This document shows positions 43,753-55,283 of a stretch of DNA of 64,000 bases, piece after piece. A program made the position numbers and the translations under genes. Origin of the DNA: Aquarana catesbeiana. Lineage: Eukaryota; Chordata; Amphibia; Anura; Ranidae. The notes beneath the pieces are model-generated. The model searched no databases, was not told the DNA's origin, and saw only the letters and a list, made by a program, of their open reading frames with translations. Position 1 is the stretch's first letter. Each line of letters begins with the position of its first letter. The stretch spans positions 190,561,206 through 190,625,205 of the forward strand of contig NC_133329.1 in NCBI RefSeq assembly GCF_042186555.1, written 5' to 3'.

Positions 43753-44513
43753 CCTCCCTGGCGGTATGATTATTTCGGATTTTAGGTGCTGAAAGCGGTA
43801 CAATTATTTTGCATGGAAATTTGGCGTTTTATATTGTAGGTCTGTAAATCTTAACAATAACACACTTCAATCTGTCCAAACCAGAGTCTAGTAGATATCC
43901 CGGGTATGATAAAGTTTGAAACACAAAAACATAAATTATAATATAATAAAAATAAATAATTAAAAAAAAAAAAAAATTAGTAATAAAATAAATTTCCCCA
44001 CAATTCACTATCGCTCAATTCTGCAAGTGTTCTAATTTACTATCGCTGTTTTCTAGCTGGTCTAAAGCCACTTTTGACATAAAGGGACACTTTTTGGTTG
44101 CTATGGACAATCTCCAGTTTCCAGGCAGAAAGAACAGTATATATCATATAAAACTGCATGCAGGGCATGGGCCAAAGCACTGGGGACAAAAGGGATGTGA
44201 AAGCATTTCATACAGTACTGTAATCTGTAAGATTACAGTACTGTATGTGTTATGATTTTTACTATTTTTTGAATTTGCCGCCAGGCTCCGCCCCCGTGCG
44301 TCGCGCCGCTCGCAGGGAACGGAGCCTGGCACGGAGAGGCTTCGGAGGAGGACGGAGCCCTCGGACACTGCGGGTGACATCGCAGGATCCCGGGGACAAG
44401 GTAAGTAACGCCGCCCCAGGATCCTGCAATGCGATCCCGAGTGTGGCTCGGGGTTACCGCTAATGGTACTGAATTTTAACCCCGAGCCACACTCGGGAAT
44501 ACCGCCAGGGAGG
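43753..44513. mobile_element. TIR element with CCTCCCTGGCGGTA ends
   Basis: CCTCCCTGGCGGTAT at the left and TACCGCCAGGGAGG at the right form perfect inverted repeats. A second inner inverted pair surrounds 44434-44495 (CGAGTGTGGCTCGGGGTTA against its complement). No transposase frame. Confidence 0.8.
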
Positions 44514-44956
44514 CTACAGGGGCTGTAAAGGTTCACGTTTTTTCACCTTAATGCATGCCGCCAACCCCCCCCCCCCGTTGTACTTACCTGACCCCTCGAA
44601 AGTCCCGCGCTCACTCCCGACATCCTCTTCTCGCCGCTCTGCCTGGCTGTTGATTGGCTAGAGTGGATGGATTGAAAGCAGCGCAGCCATTGGCTCGCGC
44701 TGCTGTCAATCACATCCATTGACGCGGCGCGCTGGGGGGCGGGGCCGAGTGATACAGTCAGCGGCTATAGCCGCCGGCTGTGTCACGGGAGCGCGCCCGC
44801 AAGAACTAAACGCCATGCGAGAGAGCTCACATGAAGGTGTTTAGTTCTTGTGGGGAGGAGCTGAGACAGCCGCCGAGGGACCCCAGAAGACCAGGTTCGG
44901 GGCCACTCTGTGCAAAATGAGCTGCACAGTGGAGGTAAGTATAACATGTTTGTTTA
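44514..44956. repeat. GC-rich repeat segment
   Basis: CpG-rich text with GGCGGGGCCGAG and GCGGCTATAGCCGC (palindromic) motifs between two TIR elements. No gene. Confidence 0.45.
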
Positions 44957-46073
44957 ACCTCTTGACATCCGGAGGCCGTCATATGACGGCCTCGACTTTC
45001 AGGGGTTATATCTGAATGATGCCTGAGGCTACAGACATTCAGATACTGGCATTTTCAGCTGGCGATTCCGTACACCATAAGAACGATCATAGCGGCTGTT
45101 CCGCCGCTTGATCGTTCTTACGGGCGCCGCCCTCCGGTGCTGCTACCGACTCACCTCAGCGATCGGTGAGTCGGAGAGCGGAGGCGCCGGATGTGGATCA
45201 TAGAGATTTCCGGCGGACCAGATGGTCGCCGGAGACCCTATGATCGTTCGGAGGCCGGGCGCGATGTTATGACGTCACGCCCGGCCTCTGCATTCAAAAA
45301 AACGGCGCCGCTTCGGCTGGGAAGCGGTGATGGTTTTTTTTTTTTATTTTAGGCTTCCCAGCCTAGAGGTGAGATGTGAGGTCTTATTGACCCATATCTC
45401 ACTGTAAAGAAGATCCTTGTAATAGGAATAAAAGTGATCAAAAAAAAATATATTTTTTAAAAAGTGTCAAAATAAAAAATTTTAAGTAAAATTAACAATA
45501 AAAAAAAAAAATTTTTTAAAGCGCCCCTGTCCCCGTGAGCTTGCACGCAGAAGCGAATGCATACGTAAGTCCCGCCCACATATGAAAACGGTGTTCAAAC
45601 CACACATGTGAGGTATCACCGCGAACGTTAGAGCGAGAGCAATAATTTTGGCCCTAGACCTCCACTGTAACTCAAAACATGTAACCAGTAAAAAATTTTA
45701 AAGCGTCGCCTATGGGGATTTTTAAGTACCAAAGTTTGGCGCCATTCCACGAGTGTGTGCAATTTGTTAGGTATCTATTTACTCAGCATAACTTCATCTT
45801 TCACACAATGCAAAAAAATTTGGCTAACTTTGCTGTTTTGTTTTTTTTTTTTTAAAGCATGAAACTGTTTTTTTTTTAAAAAAAAAACGCGTTTGAAAAA
45901 TTGCTGCGCAAATACCGTGCAAGATACAAAGTTGCAATGACTGCCATTGTATTCTCTAGGGTCTCTGCTAAAAAAACATATATAATGTTTGGGGGTTCTA
46001 TGTAATTTTATAGCAAAGAAATTATGATTTTTGACATGTAGGAGCGAAGTGTCAGAATTGGCCTGGATGCGAA

Positions 46074-46082
<9 letters not shown>
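44957..46082. repeat. Interspersed repeat with internal palindromes
   Basis: Begins TAACCTCTTGACATCCGG and ends GCGAAGTGGTTAA. A 22-bp perfect palindrome centred on CATATG (44976-44997) and a hairpin around 45079-45121 (AAGAACGATCA against its complement) lie near its left end. Probably a non-autonomous DNA transposon related to R1. Confidence 0.65.
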
Positions 46083-46104
<22 letters not shown>

Positions 46105-47140
46105 TACCTTTTTATAACCCTTTTTAATCGATCTGGCAGACTGGGACAGGGCTACCTTTTCTTGGCTGGGAAGAATTAACATTTTAAAGATGGTTATGTT
46201 GCCAAAAATGTTATACTATGCAGATAATACCAATTCGACTCCCAAAACATTTTTTGTTACTGTTTGGATCTTTACAGACTGGCGAAAGGCTAAACTGAGA
46301 CTAGCGTATCATATTCTTATAAGGTCTTCCCAACTTGCAGAATTATTACAAGGCAATTGCCTTGACTAGAATTCTTAGTTGGAGATATGTCACTCAAAAG
46401 GTCTGATTAGTACTGGAGGACACTGGCGGGCCGAGATATGGCCTACGCCCCTTTTGGTTTTGCACAATTAGAGGTTTGGGATTTAGCTAATAAACAAGGA
46501 GCCCTCTCGCCATCAGTCTCTCCCCTACTACCATTGGGTGGCTTCCGTTGAAGCCTTCCAGGCGAGTCGCTGTCTTTTGGTGACTGATGGAGACACCAGC
46601 TGCCTCAAGCTTGTAAGGAATGGGAGACTGCACCCATTGGGGGATCTGAGAGGCTTATTGCAAGTCCCCAATGAATATTTGGAGACCTCAGCAATTACAT
46701 TTTTGTACCGTTCACTTATGGGGCTTCAGAACGACTGAATCCCTCTGGTATAAACAGCCTATTGACAGAGGTCTGCTATCTATTTATTACAAACTGCTGA
46801 ATAAATGAGGTGTCACCCCAGGACTCTTTAAGGAACTTTTTTTAGGGAATCAGAAATAGTTAAATCGCCCTTTTACTGACCTACAGAAGCGTAATGTTAA
46901 ATTTGGCACATAACCTAAATGCAGAAGATTAATTATAAATGTATATCCAGGTGGTACAGGGTCCTGAAGAAACTGGCTGCTGCATACCCCTCGGTCCCGG
47001 ATAGGTGCTGTGGGTTACAGGGTTCCCATATACTGTACATATTTGGTGGGAGTGTCCTAAGATTAGACCATTTTGGGATACGCTCAGGAACTTAATATTT
47101 TAAATAACCACGGTCTCGATTCAGGATGACCCTGTACAGT
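46105..47140 (+). pseudogene. LINE ORF2 C-terminal fragment
   Basis: W-L-G-R-I-N-I-L-K-M-V-M-L-P-K (about 46160-46205) is the post-RT motif of L1/Tx1 LINEs. Further on come R-W-Y-R-V-L-K-K-L and, in shifted frames, a C-W-x-C ... H-x-W-W-E-C-P knuckle (about 47010-47060). This completes the LINE whose earlier parts are at 40594 and 42889. It ends at a T-run of an opposite-strand repeat. Confidence 0.8.
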
Positions 47141-47184
47141 GCCTTTTTTTTTTTTTTTTTATTTTTTTTTTTATTTTTTTGTGG

Positions 47185-48500
47185 TTGGGATAAAGATTTG
47201 TGTTCCTCCACGTTATTCCAGAAAGTATAGTAGTGTGTTGAGAGGTCGAAGGAGTAGATCACAACTTGTATAAATCTGTATAAAACTTGTGGAAGACATC
47301 TGCTAACTCTGGGGTGGAATGTGTTTTAGCACCGGATGAGGTAGTCAAAGCTTATGCAAATTATATACTATTTTGGGTTTTTAGAGCTCTAGCCAACATA
47401 TGGCTGCACTTGTTGCCATATTCATAGTATGAGTGACGGACCCGAAGAAGATGTTTGGCTTCGTAAACCGTGTTCCTTAATCAGTTCCTGTACTTCCATA
47501 AGTTCCATTTCCAGGACAGAGTCCTGTTTTAAGTTTGTGCGCCCGCTCCAGAGTGTGTAGTTTATCAAGCAGGTCAGCTAGTGTTTTCATTCTGCTTTGT
47601 TTGAGCGCATGTCCGTGCTTCATAAAGATCCTGTGGATAACTCGTGTGTGCAGACCACAAAGAAAGGGGACTTTATACAGATCTCTAATTTGTGGAAAAA
47701 TGTTCAGTTCGTGTAGTATGTCTGCTGTAATTTCTGGGTCTTTTAGCAGTGACTTATTTAGTCGCCATATCGGTGTTCTAGATTGTTGTTTAACTTCTGT
47801 TACAATCGGGACATGATCTGAAATTGCAATATGACCTATTTCGGCCTTAGAGATTAGAGGGATAGTAGATTGTTTGATGAGAAAGAAATAGATTCTGGAA
47901 TCGGAGCCACGTGAGGTGAAGTGGTAGGTGAAATCTCCCTGAGGATGGAAAATCCTCCAAATGTCAACCAGTTGATGTGAGTGGAGAAGATCCCTGAGGC
48001 GCAGCCTGGGTCCTCCAGGGGTGGAAGTGAGTCCCGTAGAGGAGACTTTGCGGGGTTAATGGTCATATTAAAGTCTCATCCTAAGATAAGGGGAGATGAG
48101 ATCCTTCTGTGAAGGAATTAAGAGTAGAAAGAGGATTCCAGAGTCCTCACTTGATTGGTATTGTGCAGATATACTTAGCCAGTGTGAAAGTGGGGGAATA
48201 AATTCCCTTTCAGTAGAAAGAATCTGCCCTCTGGATCTCTGTACACATTTGAAAGTGGCCAAGGGAGGGACTTGGCAATAAGAATACTGGTTCCTTTGGG
48301 TTTGGAAGATGGGGACAGGCTATGATAGACCGCTGGGAAATTGCTGTGAAGTTTAGGGATTTTATCCGCTCTGAAGTGAGTCTCTTGGCAAAAGACTATT
48401 TGAGCACTGAGTCTCCAGAGGCAACTAGTTTGTTTCTATGGGGATTTTAGCTCCTTGATATTCCAAGAGCAAGTTTACTGCCACCAGGGGAGAGAAGGCC
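47185..48500 (-). pseudogene. LINE endonuclease domain fragment
   Basis: Minus strand: F-C-Q-E-T-H-F at about 48395, the W/G-D-F-N box near 48070, then I-A-I-S-D-H-V-P-I-V (about 47820) and T-P-I-W-R-L-N-K-S-L-L (about 47760). These are the metal-binding and catalytic landmarks of the APE-type endonuclease of L1/Tx1 LINEs. Downstream only a linker is left. Frames are broken in at least three places. Confidence 0.85.
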
Positions 48501-49314
48501 TAGAGTGGGTAGCGGTAAGGCACTTTCAAATGGAGAGCCCTGACCCAAGGGGCCCCCACCAGCCCAAATGGGGGGGGGAAGAAACTGAATCATAACCTAG
48601 TAACCTGTAAAAAATACTTTTCTCCCAACAAAAGCACAGATAAATGACAAAGCAGCCAAATTGGTATTCTGTTTGAGATGCCCCTCTGGTGCGAAAGTCA
48701 GTGAAGGTCAAGGGGCCCTGCAATGGTAAAGCCAACCACCCTAAGGTCTCATGAATGTGGGGAGAGCAATTCCACGTGCAGGTCACCCTGTTGGGGACTA
48801 ATGGTGTACCCTGGGAACGGGACCATTCACCTTGATTGACAGGGGAAGAGGGGGTAATTTTTGGCTTCCCGGAAGGAAATTTGCAATTTGAATCGCTTTT
48901 TATAGTAAGGGCCATGAGGAACAAGGAATGATGAAAGATGGGGGGTGGGTAACCACTTACTGAGAGAGGTGCTGGTCTCAGCTGTCCCCCCATCCATGAG
49001 ACCGTGGGGGGGGGTCCCACTGTCTCTCATAAAGAATATGCCCGATAACACGATCTCCCAGTGGAGCTAGAAAGGGTCCAGGGAGAAACATTAGTATGAG
49101 GCTCTATACTCCTATCTTGGAGAGTTGGTCATTATGTGAACTAGTATTGTGGGTAACGATAGCGTTGCAAAGTTTTATAGCGCTAATGAATACAATATGA
49201 GCCAAAGACATTGCAAAAGGGAGAATATAAAAAAAAGGAAATCCTTCTGTTGGGTTCTGCCTTGAATTACTTAAATAGTAAGTGTTCCAGGTAGGAGGGG
49301 GTGTCCCTTTTCTT
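48501..49314. other. Interval upstream of LINE endonuclease
   Basis: On the minus strand this would be the spacer or 5' part of the LINE fragment above. Frames up to 164 codons occur (48526-49020) but show no motif. A perfect-looking gene is not present. Confidence 0.4.
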
Positions 49315-49500
49315 CAAGTGTTTCTCAGCTCCAGTTCTCAAGATGCCCCAATAGGTCATGTTTTCAGGCTCACCATTATTTTGCACAGGTGATTTGATCA
49401 GTTTTACTGCCTCAGTAAGTACTACAGCTGTTTCATCTGAGGGAAATCCTGAAAACATTAACTGTTGGGGCAACTTGAAGACTGAAGTTAAGAAACACTG
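49315..49500. mobile_element. 186-bp MITE
   Basis: AAGTGTTTCTCAGCTCCAGT at the left and ACTGAAGTTAAGAAACACTG at the right are imperfect inverted repeats. Inner text (GCCCCAATAGGTCATGTTTT and TCATCTGAGGGAAATCC) is typical of a compact fold-back DNA element. Confidence 0.7.
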
Positions 49501-49775
49501 GTATAGATACCCCAGGATGTGACAACCACATATTACAGCTGAGAGGCATCCATCATTCCATGCTTGTTCCTTCAGGATCAGCGATTGTCTCGGGCTCGTT
49601 GAGGTGCACCTTCTGGATGATTCAGTGAGACATTGGTAGTAAGCCAATTAGGGACTGGCAAGGGATCCATCTCAGTGAAGGTGAATAAGTCAGGTAACTC
49701 CGAAGGGTGAGGTAACAAGCAGCGATTGCTTTTGTGTACTTTTAGGTGAAAGGGGTGACTCCGGGTGTGTTGGCA

Positions 49776-50345
49776 AAATGAAAAACAAATATGCACTCAC
49801 GTTTAAGATATTAAAAAGCATATCAATATGTCTCCAACAGGTGGCAACCTTCCAGGTGGTCAATGGTGAGCAAGCCCCTTAGCATGGATGTGATGTAAAG
49901 TGCTTAAAACCAGGAAAAAGCAGACTGTATATCACATGGATAGGAACCACTGTGAGCAGCAGGGGAGTGTGGCAGGCCCACAAAATGGCAGTGATGTCAT
50001 GTGATAATGGGCATGGTTATGCCTTTGGGGGTATGGCCCCGTTTGTTAAAGTTTTGCTTTGACAAAGGGGGCCACACCCTGAAATGCATAGTCATAGCAT
50101 CCCTGCTGCCCACAGTGGTTCTTATCCATGTGATCTACACACAGTCTGCTGCTCCTGCTGGCTCTACCTGGTGTTCCCCTGGTCAACTTCCTGGTTCTAA
50201 GCACCTTCATCACCTTGGTGCGGAGGGGCTTACTCACCATTGACCACCTGGAAGGTTGCCACCTGCTGGAGACCTATTAATACATTTTTTTTTTTTTTTT
50301 TTTTGTCTTTTGAACGTGAGTGCATGTTTATTTTCATTTTGCCAT
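49776..50345. repeat. Inverted repeat around hammerhead-like motif 4
   Basis: AAAATGAAAAACAAATATGC at 49776 pairs with the complement near 50318-50340. GGTGGCAACCTTCCAGGTGG (49840) pairs with CCACCTGGAAGGTTGCCACC (50243). The centre holds the motif at 50056-50098. AATAAA follows at about 50352. Confidence 0.75.
50056..50098 (+). ncRNA. Hammerhead ribozyme-like motif 4 (weak)
   Basis: Core UUGACAA (C3 to U, G8 to A), stem II GGGG/CCCU, GAAA, UGCAUA and a GUC; stem I is only GCU/AGC. Included because its position within the repeat, about 250 bp before AATAAA, matches the other three. Confidence 0.3.
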
Positions 50346-50800
50346 CGTTTTAATAAATACACTTGGGTATTGACGCTTTTCTTTTTTTTTTTTTCTATTT
50401 ATACACAGAGGAGATGCATCACCTAGGACCTGGGTGAGGAAGGCCTATGTGTGTGTGTTTTTTTTTTTTTTCTCTCCTCCCATTTTTACCTACCTGGCTC
50501 CTCTCAGAGCAGCTGGTAGCGGTTGCTAGACTACCCTCCAGAACCCCGTCCTCGGTACAGGAAGGAGGTGGCTTGGTTCCCTTTTTCCTTCTGTGCTTAA
50601 AGGCCATGTCTGGAGGTGGCACACCCCCTTGACAGGGACTAGCACAGACAGAGTGGATTCCCAGGTGGGGTGTCTAGGTGCGTGCACTGTATGGTGCGGG
50701 GGCACACGCGGCAGCTGCGTATGATTTTGTGATCTAGCCGTGTTCCTGTTTGAATGATTCACAGACGTTAATCCTAGTAGGGGTGAAATCTTTTCCAGGA

Positions 50801-51067
50801 ACCAAAGGCTTTAATTCCTAACCTCATTTTCAGCAAGGAGGAGGTGCTGGCTGGTGCCCTAATGGTGGTTTCTTCAAGTAGTGGCTGTCGGGATGTTAGA
50901 GGTGGAGGAGCTAATGCAAGTTGAATTCCTCCATGCAGGTTGGGGCCAGAGGCTCTGGTTCCAAGCCTTATTTGTGGCATAAAGGAAGGTGAGTGGCCAG
51001 CTATTGCCTTCATAGCAGTTCCTTCCAGTAGTAGCTGACTGGATGCCACATGTGGAGGAGCGAACAT
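50801..51067 (-). repeat. Two diverged ~140-bp tandem repeats
   Basis: Blocks at 50801-50935 and 50949-51067 share GTGGAGGAGC, TTC-AGTAGT-GCTG and related text. On the minus strand a 97-codon frame reads through both, showing the duplication at the residue level (A-P-P-x2-x-S-x-Q-x-L-L-E repeated). No known domain. Confidence 0.55.
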
Positions 51068-51628
51068 TTGATTTTGGATTTTTTAATTTAGGCTGCAGCT
51101 CAGGCAGATCCAGGTGCTCTTTGCACAAGTGGGACACGTGTAAGCTGTACGTTTTCTGTACCTACTTGCTTTCACGTGTTCCTGAGTTTTCACCTAGCTT
51201 GTAATCTGTCACCTTGGCTCGCTTTGTGTTGGGCTTAATGAATCAAGGCACTGTTGGGCTCTTTCTATCCAGGGCTTCTTAAAAGGGATTTTGGGGGTTG
51301 TGACTAATTACATATGATATACATATGAGACCCCTGCCCGGCCTGACCACTGTTGATCCCCAAATTACGTCCTGTCAGCTGTAGTGGTTTCTCAGAAGCT
51401 GGATCTGGTGGGAGATTAAATGGCCCCACTGTACCGGCCCAGCTGGATTCGTCCAGCAAAAGAACATTTCCTCTACTTATATTTTGTGCTACACCACTTC
51501 CCCTACCTCTTCATTGGTATTGTGCAGTGGATACTTCTGGATGTATTTATGATGCCGTATAGTGGGAGGGTCCTTATTAGAATAATGCTGTATGTATTTG
51601 TTAGGGGACCTTTATGTATTGCTTATTT
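51068..51628. other. No recognised feature
   Basis: Mixed sequence with short frames only. Nothing I can name. Confidence 0.35.
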
Positions 51629-51838
51629 TAACCACTTCAGCCTCGGAAGAATTGACCCCCTTACTGACCAGGACATTTTTTGCAATACGGCAATGACAAT
51701 TTAACTGACAATTGCGCGGTCGTGCAAGGTTGTACCCAAACAAAATTTACGTTTTTTTTTTTTTTTTTTTTTTCCTCCCCACAAATAGAGCTTTCTTTTG
51801 GTGGAATTTGATCACCTCTGCGTTTATTTTTTTTGGAC
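51629..51838. repeat. R1 repeat, truncated copy
   Basis: AACCACTTCAGCCTCGGAAG to GAGCTTTCTTTTGGTGGAAT matches the left fifth of the copy at 41679 and then stops next to a C-rich minisatellite. Confidence 0.8.
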
Positions 51839-51944
51839 ACCAGGGCTGCCATCGGGTGGGGGGGGGGCAACCAGTACAGATGTAGGGGACCCAGGCCCCA
51901 ACAGGACCGCGGCAGGCCCCATGATGCACTCCGTGTCCCCCTAT

Positions 51945-52783
51945 GTGCTCCCCCCTTCCCCTGTCGTCCTGTGGGGCTCCCCCCTTCCCCTGTCGTCCTG
52001 TGGGGCTCCCCCCTTCCCCTGTCGTCCTGTGGGGCTCCCCCCTTCCCCTGTCGTCCTGTGGGGCTCCCCCCTTCCCCTGTCGTCCTGTGGGGCTCCCCCC
52101 TTCCCCCGTCGTCCTGTGGGGCTCCCCCCTTCCCCCATCGTCCTGTGGGGCTCCCCCCTCCCCCCGTCGTCCTGTGGGGCTCCCCCCTCCCCCCGTGTCC
52201 TCCTGTGTGCTTCTCTGTCCCCCCGTGTGCTTGCTTCCCCCCTCCCCCCAGTGTCGTCCTGTGTGGGGCGCCCCCCTCAGTGTCTTCCTGTGTGGGGCGC
52301 CCTCCCCCCAGTGTCTTCCTGTGTGGGGCGCCCTCCCCCCAGTGTCTTCCTGTGTGGGGCGCCCTCCCCCCAGTGTCTTCCTGTGTGGGGCGCCCTCCCC
52401 CCAGTGTCTTCCTGTGTGGGGCGCCCTCCCCCCAGTGTCTTCCTGTGTGGGGCGCCCTCCCCCCAGTGTCGTCCTGTGTGGGGCGCCCTCCCCCCAGTGT
52501 CGTCCTGTGTGGGGCGCCCTCCCCCCAGTGTCGTCCTGTGTGGGGCGCCCTCCCCCCAGTGTCGTCCTGTGTGGGGCGCCCTCCCCCCAGTGTCGTCCTG
52601 TGTGGGGCGCCCCCCCCCAGTGTCGTCCTGTGTGGGGCGCCCCCCCCCAGTGTCGTCCTGTGTGGGGCGCCCCCCCCCAGTGTCGTCCTGTGTGGGGCGC
52701 CCCCCCCCAGTGTCGTCCTGTGTGGGGCGCCCCCCCCAGTGTCGTCCTGTGTGGGGCGCCCCCCCCCCCCCCCCCCCCCCCGG
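51945..52783 (+). repeat. C-rich compound minisatellite (29- and 31-bp units)
   Basis: First about nine copies of a 29-bp unit (CTGTCGTCCTGTGGGGCTCC plus CCCCTTCCC), then about seventeen copies of a related 31-bp unit (AGTGTCGTCCTGTGTGGGGC plus GCCCTCCCCCC), the later ones with shortened C runs, ending in a 22-C run. Neither unit is a multiple of three and neither contains a stop, so frames of 329-391 codons appear in all three phases. They are by-products of the repeat. Confidence 0.95.
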
Positions 52784-53170
52784 CTAAAGCAGGTGGTGAG
52801 GAGGCATTTTATCGCCTTTTTACCATCTGCTTAAACCCCTTGGATCCAACACTAGCATGCTGCAACTGTATGCATTGCACACACAGTTGCAGGGTGTTTT
52901 CAGAGTGGCCCCATTCATTTGAATGGGTGATGCTTGGCAGGGCACACTTGGTAATTATGACAGGGTGTATAATGCCTGCTGCGGCTGCAACATGTGTACA
53001 CCCCTGGCCAGTGGGCGGTTTTGGTGAGATGGCCAGTGGGCGGGCCCTGTGGAATGTTGGTGGTCAGACCCGGGGCGGCCCAGGCCTAAAGCTGTGTAAG
53101 GGGCCTCAAAATTTCTGATGTCTTCCCCGAGAGACACCGTGCTGAGTCAGCAGGATCCCAGTGCTGAGAC

Positions 53171-53800
53171 ACTGCAGCAGTAATGTACTCTGCTGTGTGC
53201 CCTGTGTTTGTGCCCTGCAATGTGCCCCATGCTCTGCTGTGTACCACTTGATGTGCCCTGTGATGTTTTTTGTGTACCTCCTGATGTGCCCTGTGATGTG
53301 CCTTACTGTTTGCCCCATGCCCTGCTGTGTACCGCCTAATGTGCTCTGTGCCCTACTGTATGCCCCATGATGTTCCCCATACCCTGTGATGTGGCTTGCT
53401 CTGCACCCCATGCCCTGTAATGTGCTCTGCTGTGTACCCCCCTGATGTGCCCAACTATGTGCCCTGTTTGCCTCATGCCCTGTGATGTGCCCTGTGATGG
53501 GCCCTGTGTACCCCATGCCCTGCTGTGTACCCCCTGATGTGCCCTGTGCCCCTTGTGATGCCCCATGCTGTGCTCAATAATGTGCCCCACTGTGTAAACC
53601 ATAATAAACCCTGTTGTGCCCCCTGCCCTGTTGTGCCCCCAATGATGTGCCCAATGCCCTGTGATGTGTCCTGCTGTGTGCCATGTAATGTGCCTTACTG
53701 TGTGCCCCATGATTTGCCCTGTGCCCTACCGTTTGCCCAGTGGTGCACTCATAATGTGTCCTGCTTTGCCTCCCCCATGTAATGTGCCCAAAAATATGCC
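53171..53800 (+). repeat. Degenerate GTGCCCTG-rich tandem repeat
   Basis: Variants of TGATGTGCCCTGTG, CCCCATGCCCTGCTGTGTAC follow one another with no fixed period (roughly 12-25 bp). Low complexity; long frames on both strands are artefacts. Confidence 0.75.
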
Positions 53801-53934
53801 CTGCTGCTCCTCATGTGGTGTGCCCTCCTGACCTCCTGTAGGTGGGGCTTTGTGCAGGTGTGGTTAGTGTGGGCGGAGACACAGGGGGCCCCATGATCTT
53901 CTATTGTCCGGGGGTCCCATGATTTCAGTCTGTC

Positions 53935-54180
53935 CCTGGTCCATATATATTTGGACACGGGCACAATTTTCATACTTTTGGCTCTGTATGCCACCAGAAT
54001 AAAATTTAAAATGAAACAAAAATGCATTTGAAGTGCAAACTTTCAGCTTTAATTCAAGGGGTTGAACATAAATATCAAGTACAAATTATAGGAACTGCAA
54101 CCATTTTTCAGTCCCCACATTTTCAGGGGCTCAAATGTAATTGGACAGATATAATTATAAATAAAATGTTAATTTTGGTG
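53935..54180. mobile_element. Tc1-like transposon end fragment
   Basis: TTTGGACACGGGCACAATTT and TTTGGCTCTGTATGCCACCA, then AAATGTAATTGGACAGATAT, is text I associate with the non-coding ends of vertebrate Tc1-like elements. No transposase left. Confidence 0.5.
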
Positions 54181-55283
54181 TCTGGCAGCAGACCGAGGAG
54201 GACATGTGGACACAGAACTCCATAAAGCTGACTACAATCTGCCATCCCAGCTGCTAACACCCTGGGTGAGCCACCAAATATTCCCTAGAAGCCTCTGGAC
54301 ATCCCCTGACTCCGTCCCTGCCTGTGTTAAGAGGCCCGGCCTTCTCTGTGCTGCCCAGGTCCGCCGCCATTGTGAGGCCTACAGAGCCTCCCACGCAGCT
54401 CTGCCGATCCACGGATGATCCTTGCTACAGCCGCAGTCTGAGGTGAGGTGCTCGGCAAGCTTTCTGTTCTTCCGCCCGATCCGCGGCCTGCTCATCAGCA
54501 CGGGGTTCCGCCGCCACATTGCTGCCTACAAAGCCTCCGCCATCCCCGGTCTGGAGTTCCGCGAATAGTGGTGGGAGGTGGAGGATCATGCAGAAGCCCC
54601 TGGCCTACATCTAGGGGGATAGTCACAGGACACTGTGCTCACGGAGGTCCGCCTGGGTGTCCCTACCGGCCGATTGTATGCATCTACGGCCTGCTACCAT
54701 CTAGAGGCCTGTGGGTCTGCGGGCGCCCCTACATACTCCGGCCTGGAGTTCAGAGATCCACAGATCGAGTGGCCATCCTCCCTACTCGGGCTGTGATAAC
54801 ACCCCTGGAGGAGGCAGAGGAATTATATGTAAAAGGTGGCCTGCCTGGGGGTACTCTGACGGCCAGTCGTCTGCAATAACATCCCACAGCCCCCCTGTGG
54901 CCTTTTATGTCGGTCTGCTCTCTCTCACATGGGTGCAGTACTCCACAGGGGTCATCCACATAATCTTTGCAGCAATACTTGACCCCAAGAAGCAAGCTTA
55001 CTTCTACTACCTCCTCTGTCACTTATTTGCTGGCCTGCAGCCTATCCTCCGCTGTGCCTTTTTAGCGGGCTCTTAAAGGAACATACCCCCCCAAGAATCT
55101 ATCTCTATTGCATCGTTCATACACAAAATAGGGGGGAGCAGGTGCGACTAACACCGAGGGTAGACATGTCTTAGACCCGCACCGGTCCCCGCTCCTTTTC
55201 TAAGGGATCCTGCACAGCTTCAAAAGCTTACACAGCCACAGGATTATTACTATCAGCTGCCTCCGGACTCCTCCGGGCACTAC

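Noticed and set aside
48526..49020. 164-codon minus-strand frame as a host gene
   Set aside because: No domain or splice evidence, and position fits the 5' side of a LINE endonuclease fragment.
51798..53118. Open frames of 329-391 codons on the plus strand
   Set aside because: They are produced by the stop-free 29/31-bp minisatellite, which is open in all three frames and has Pro/Cys-rich periodic translation.
53106..53710. Minus-strand frames of 124-136 codons rich in His/Gly/Thr
   Set aside because: Low-complexity GTGCCCTG tandem repeat read in antisense; no domain.
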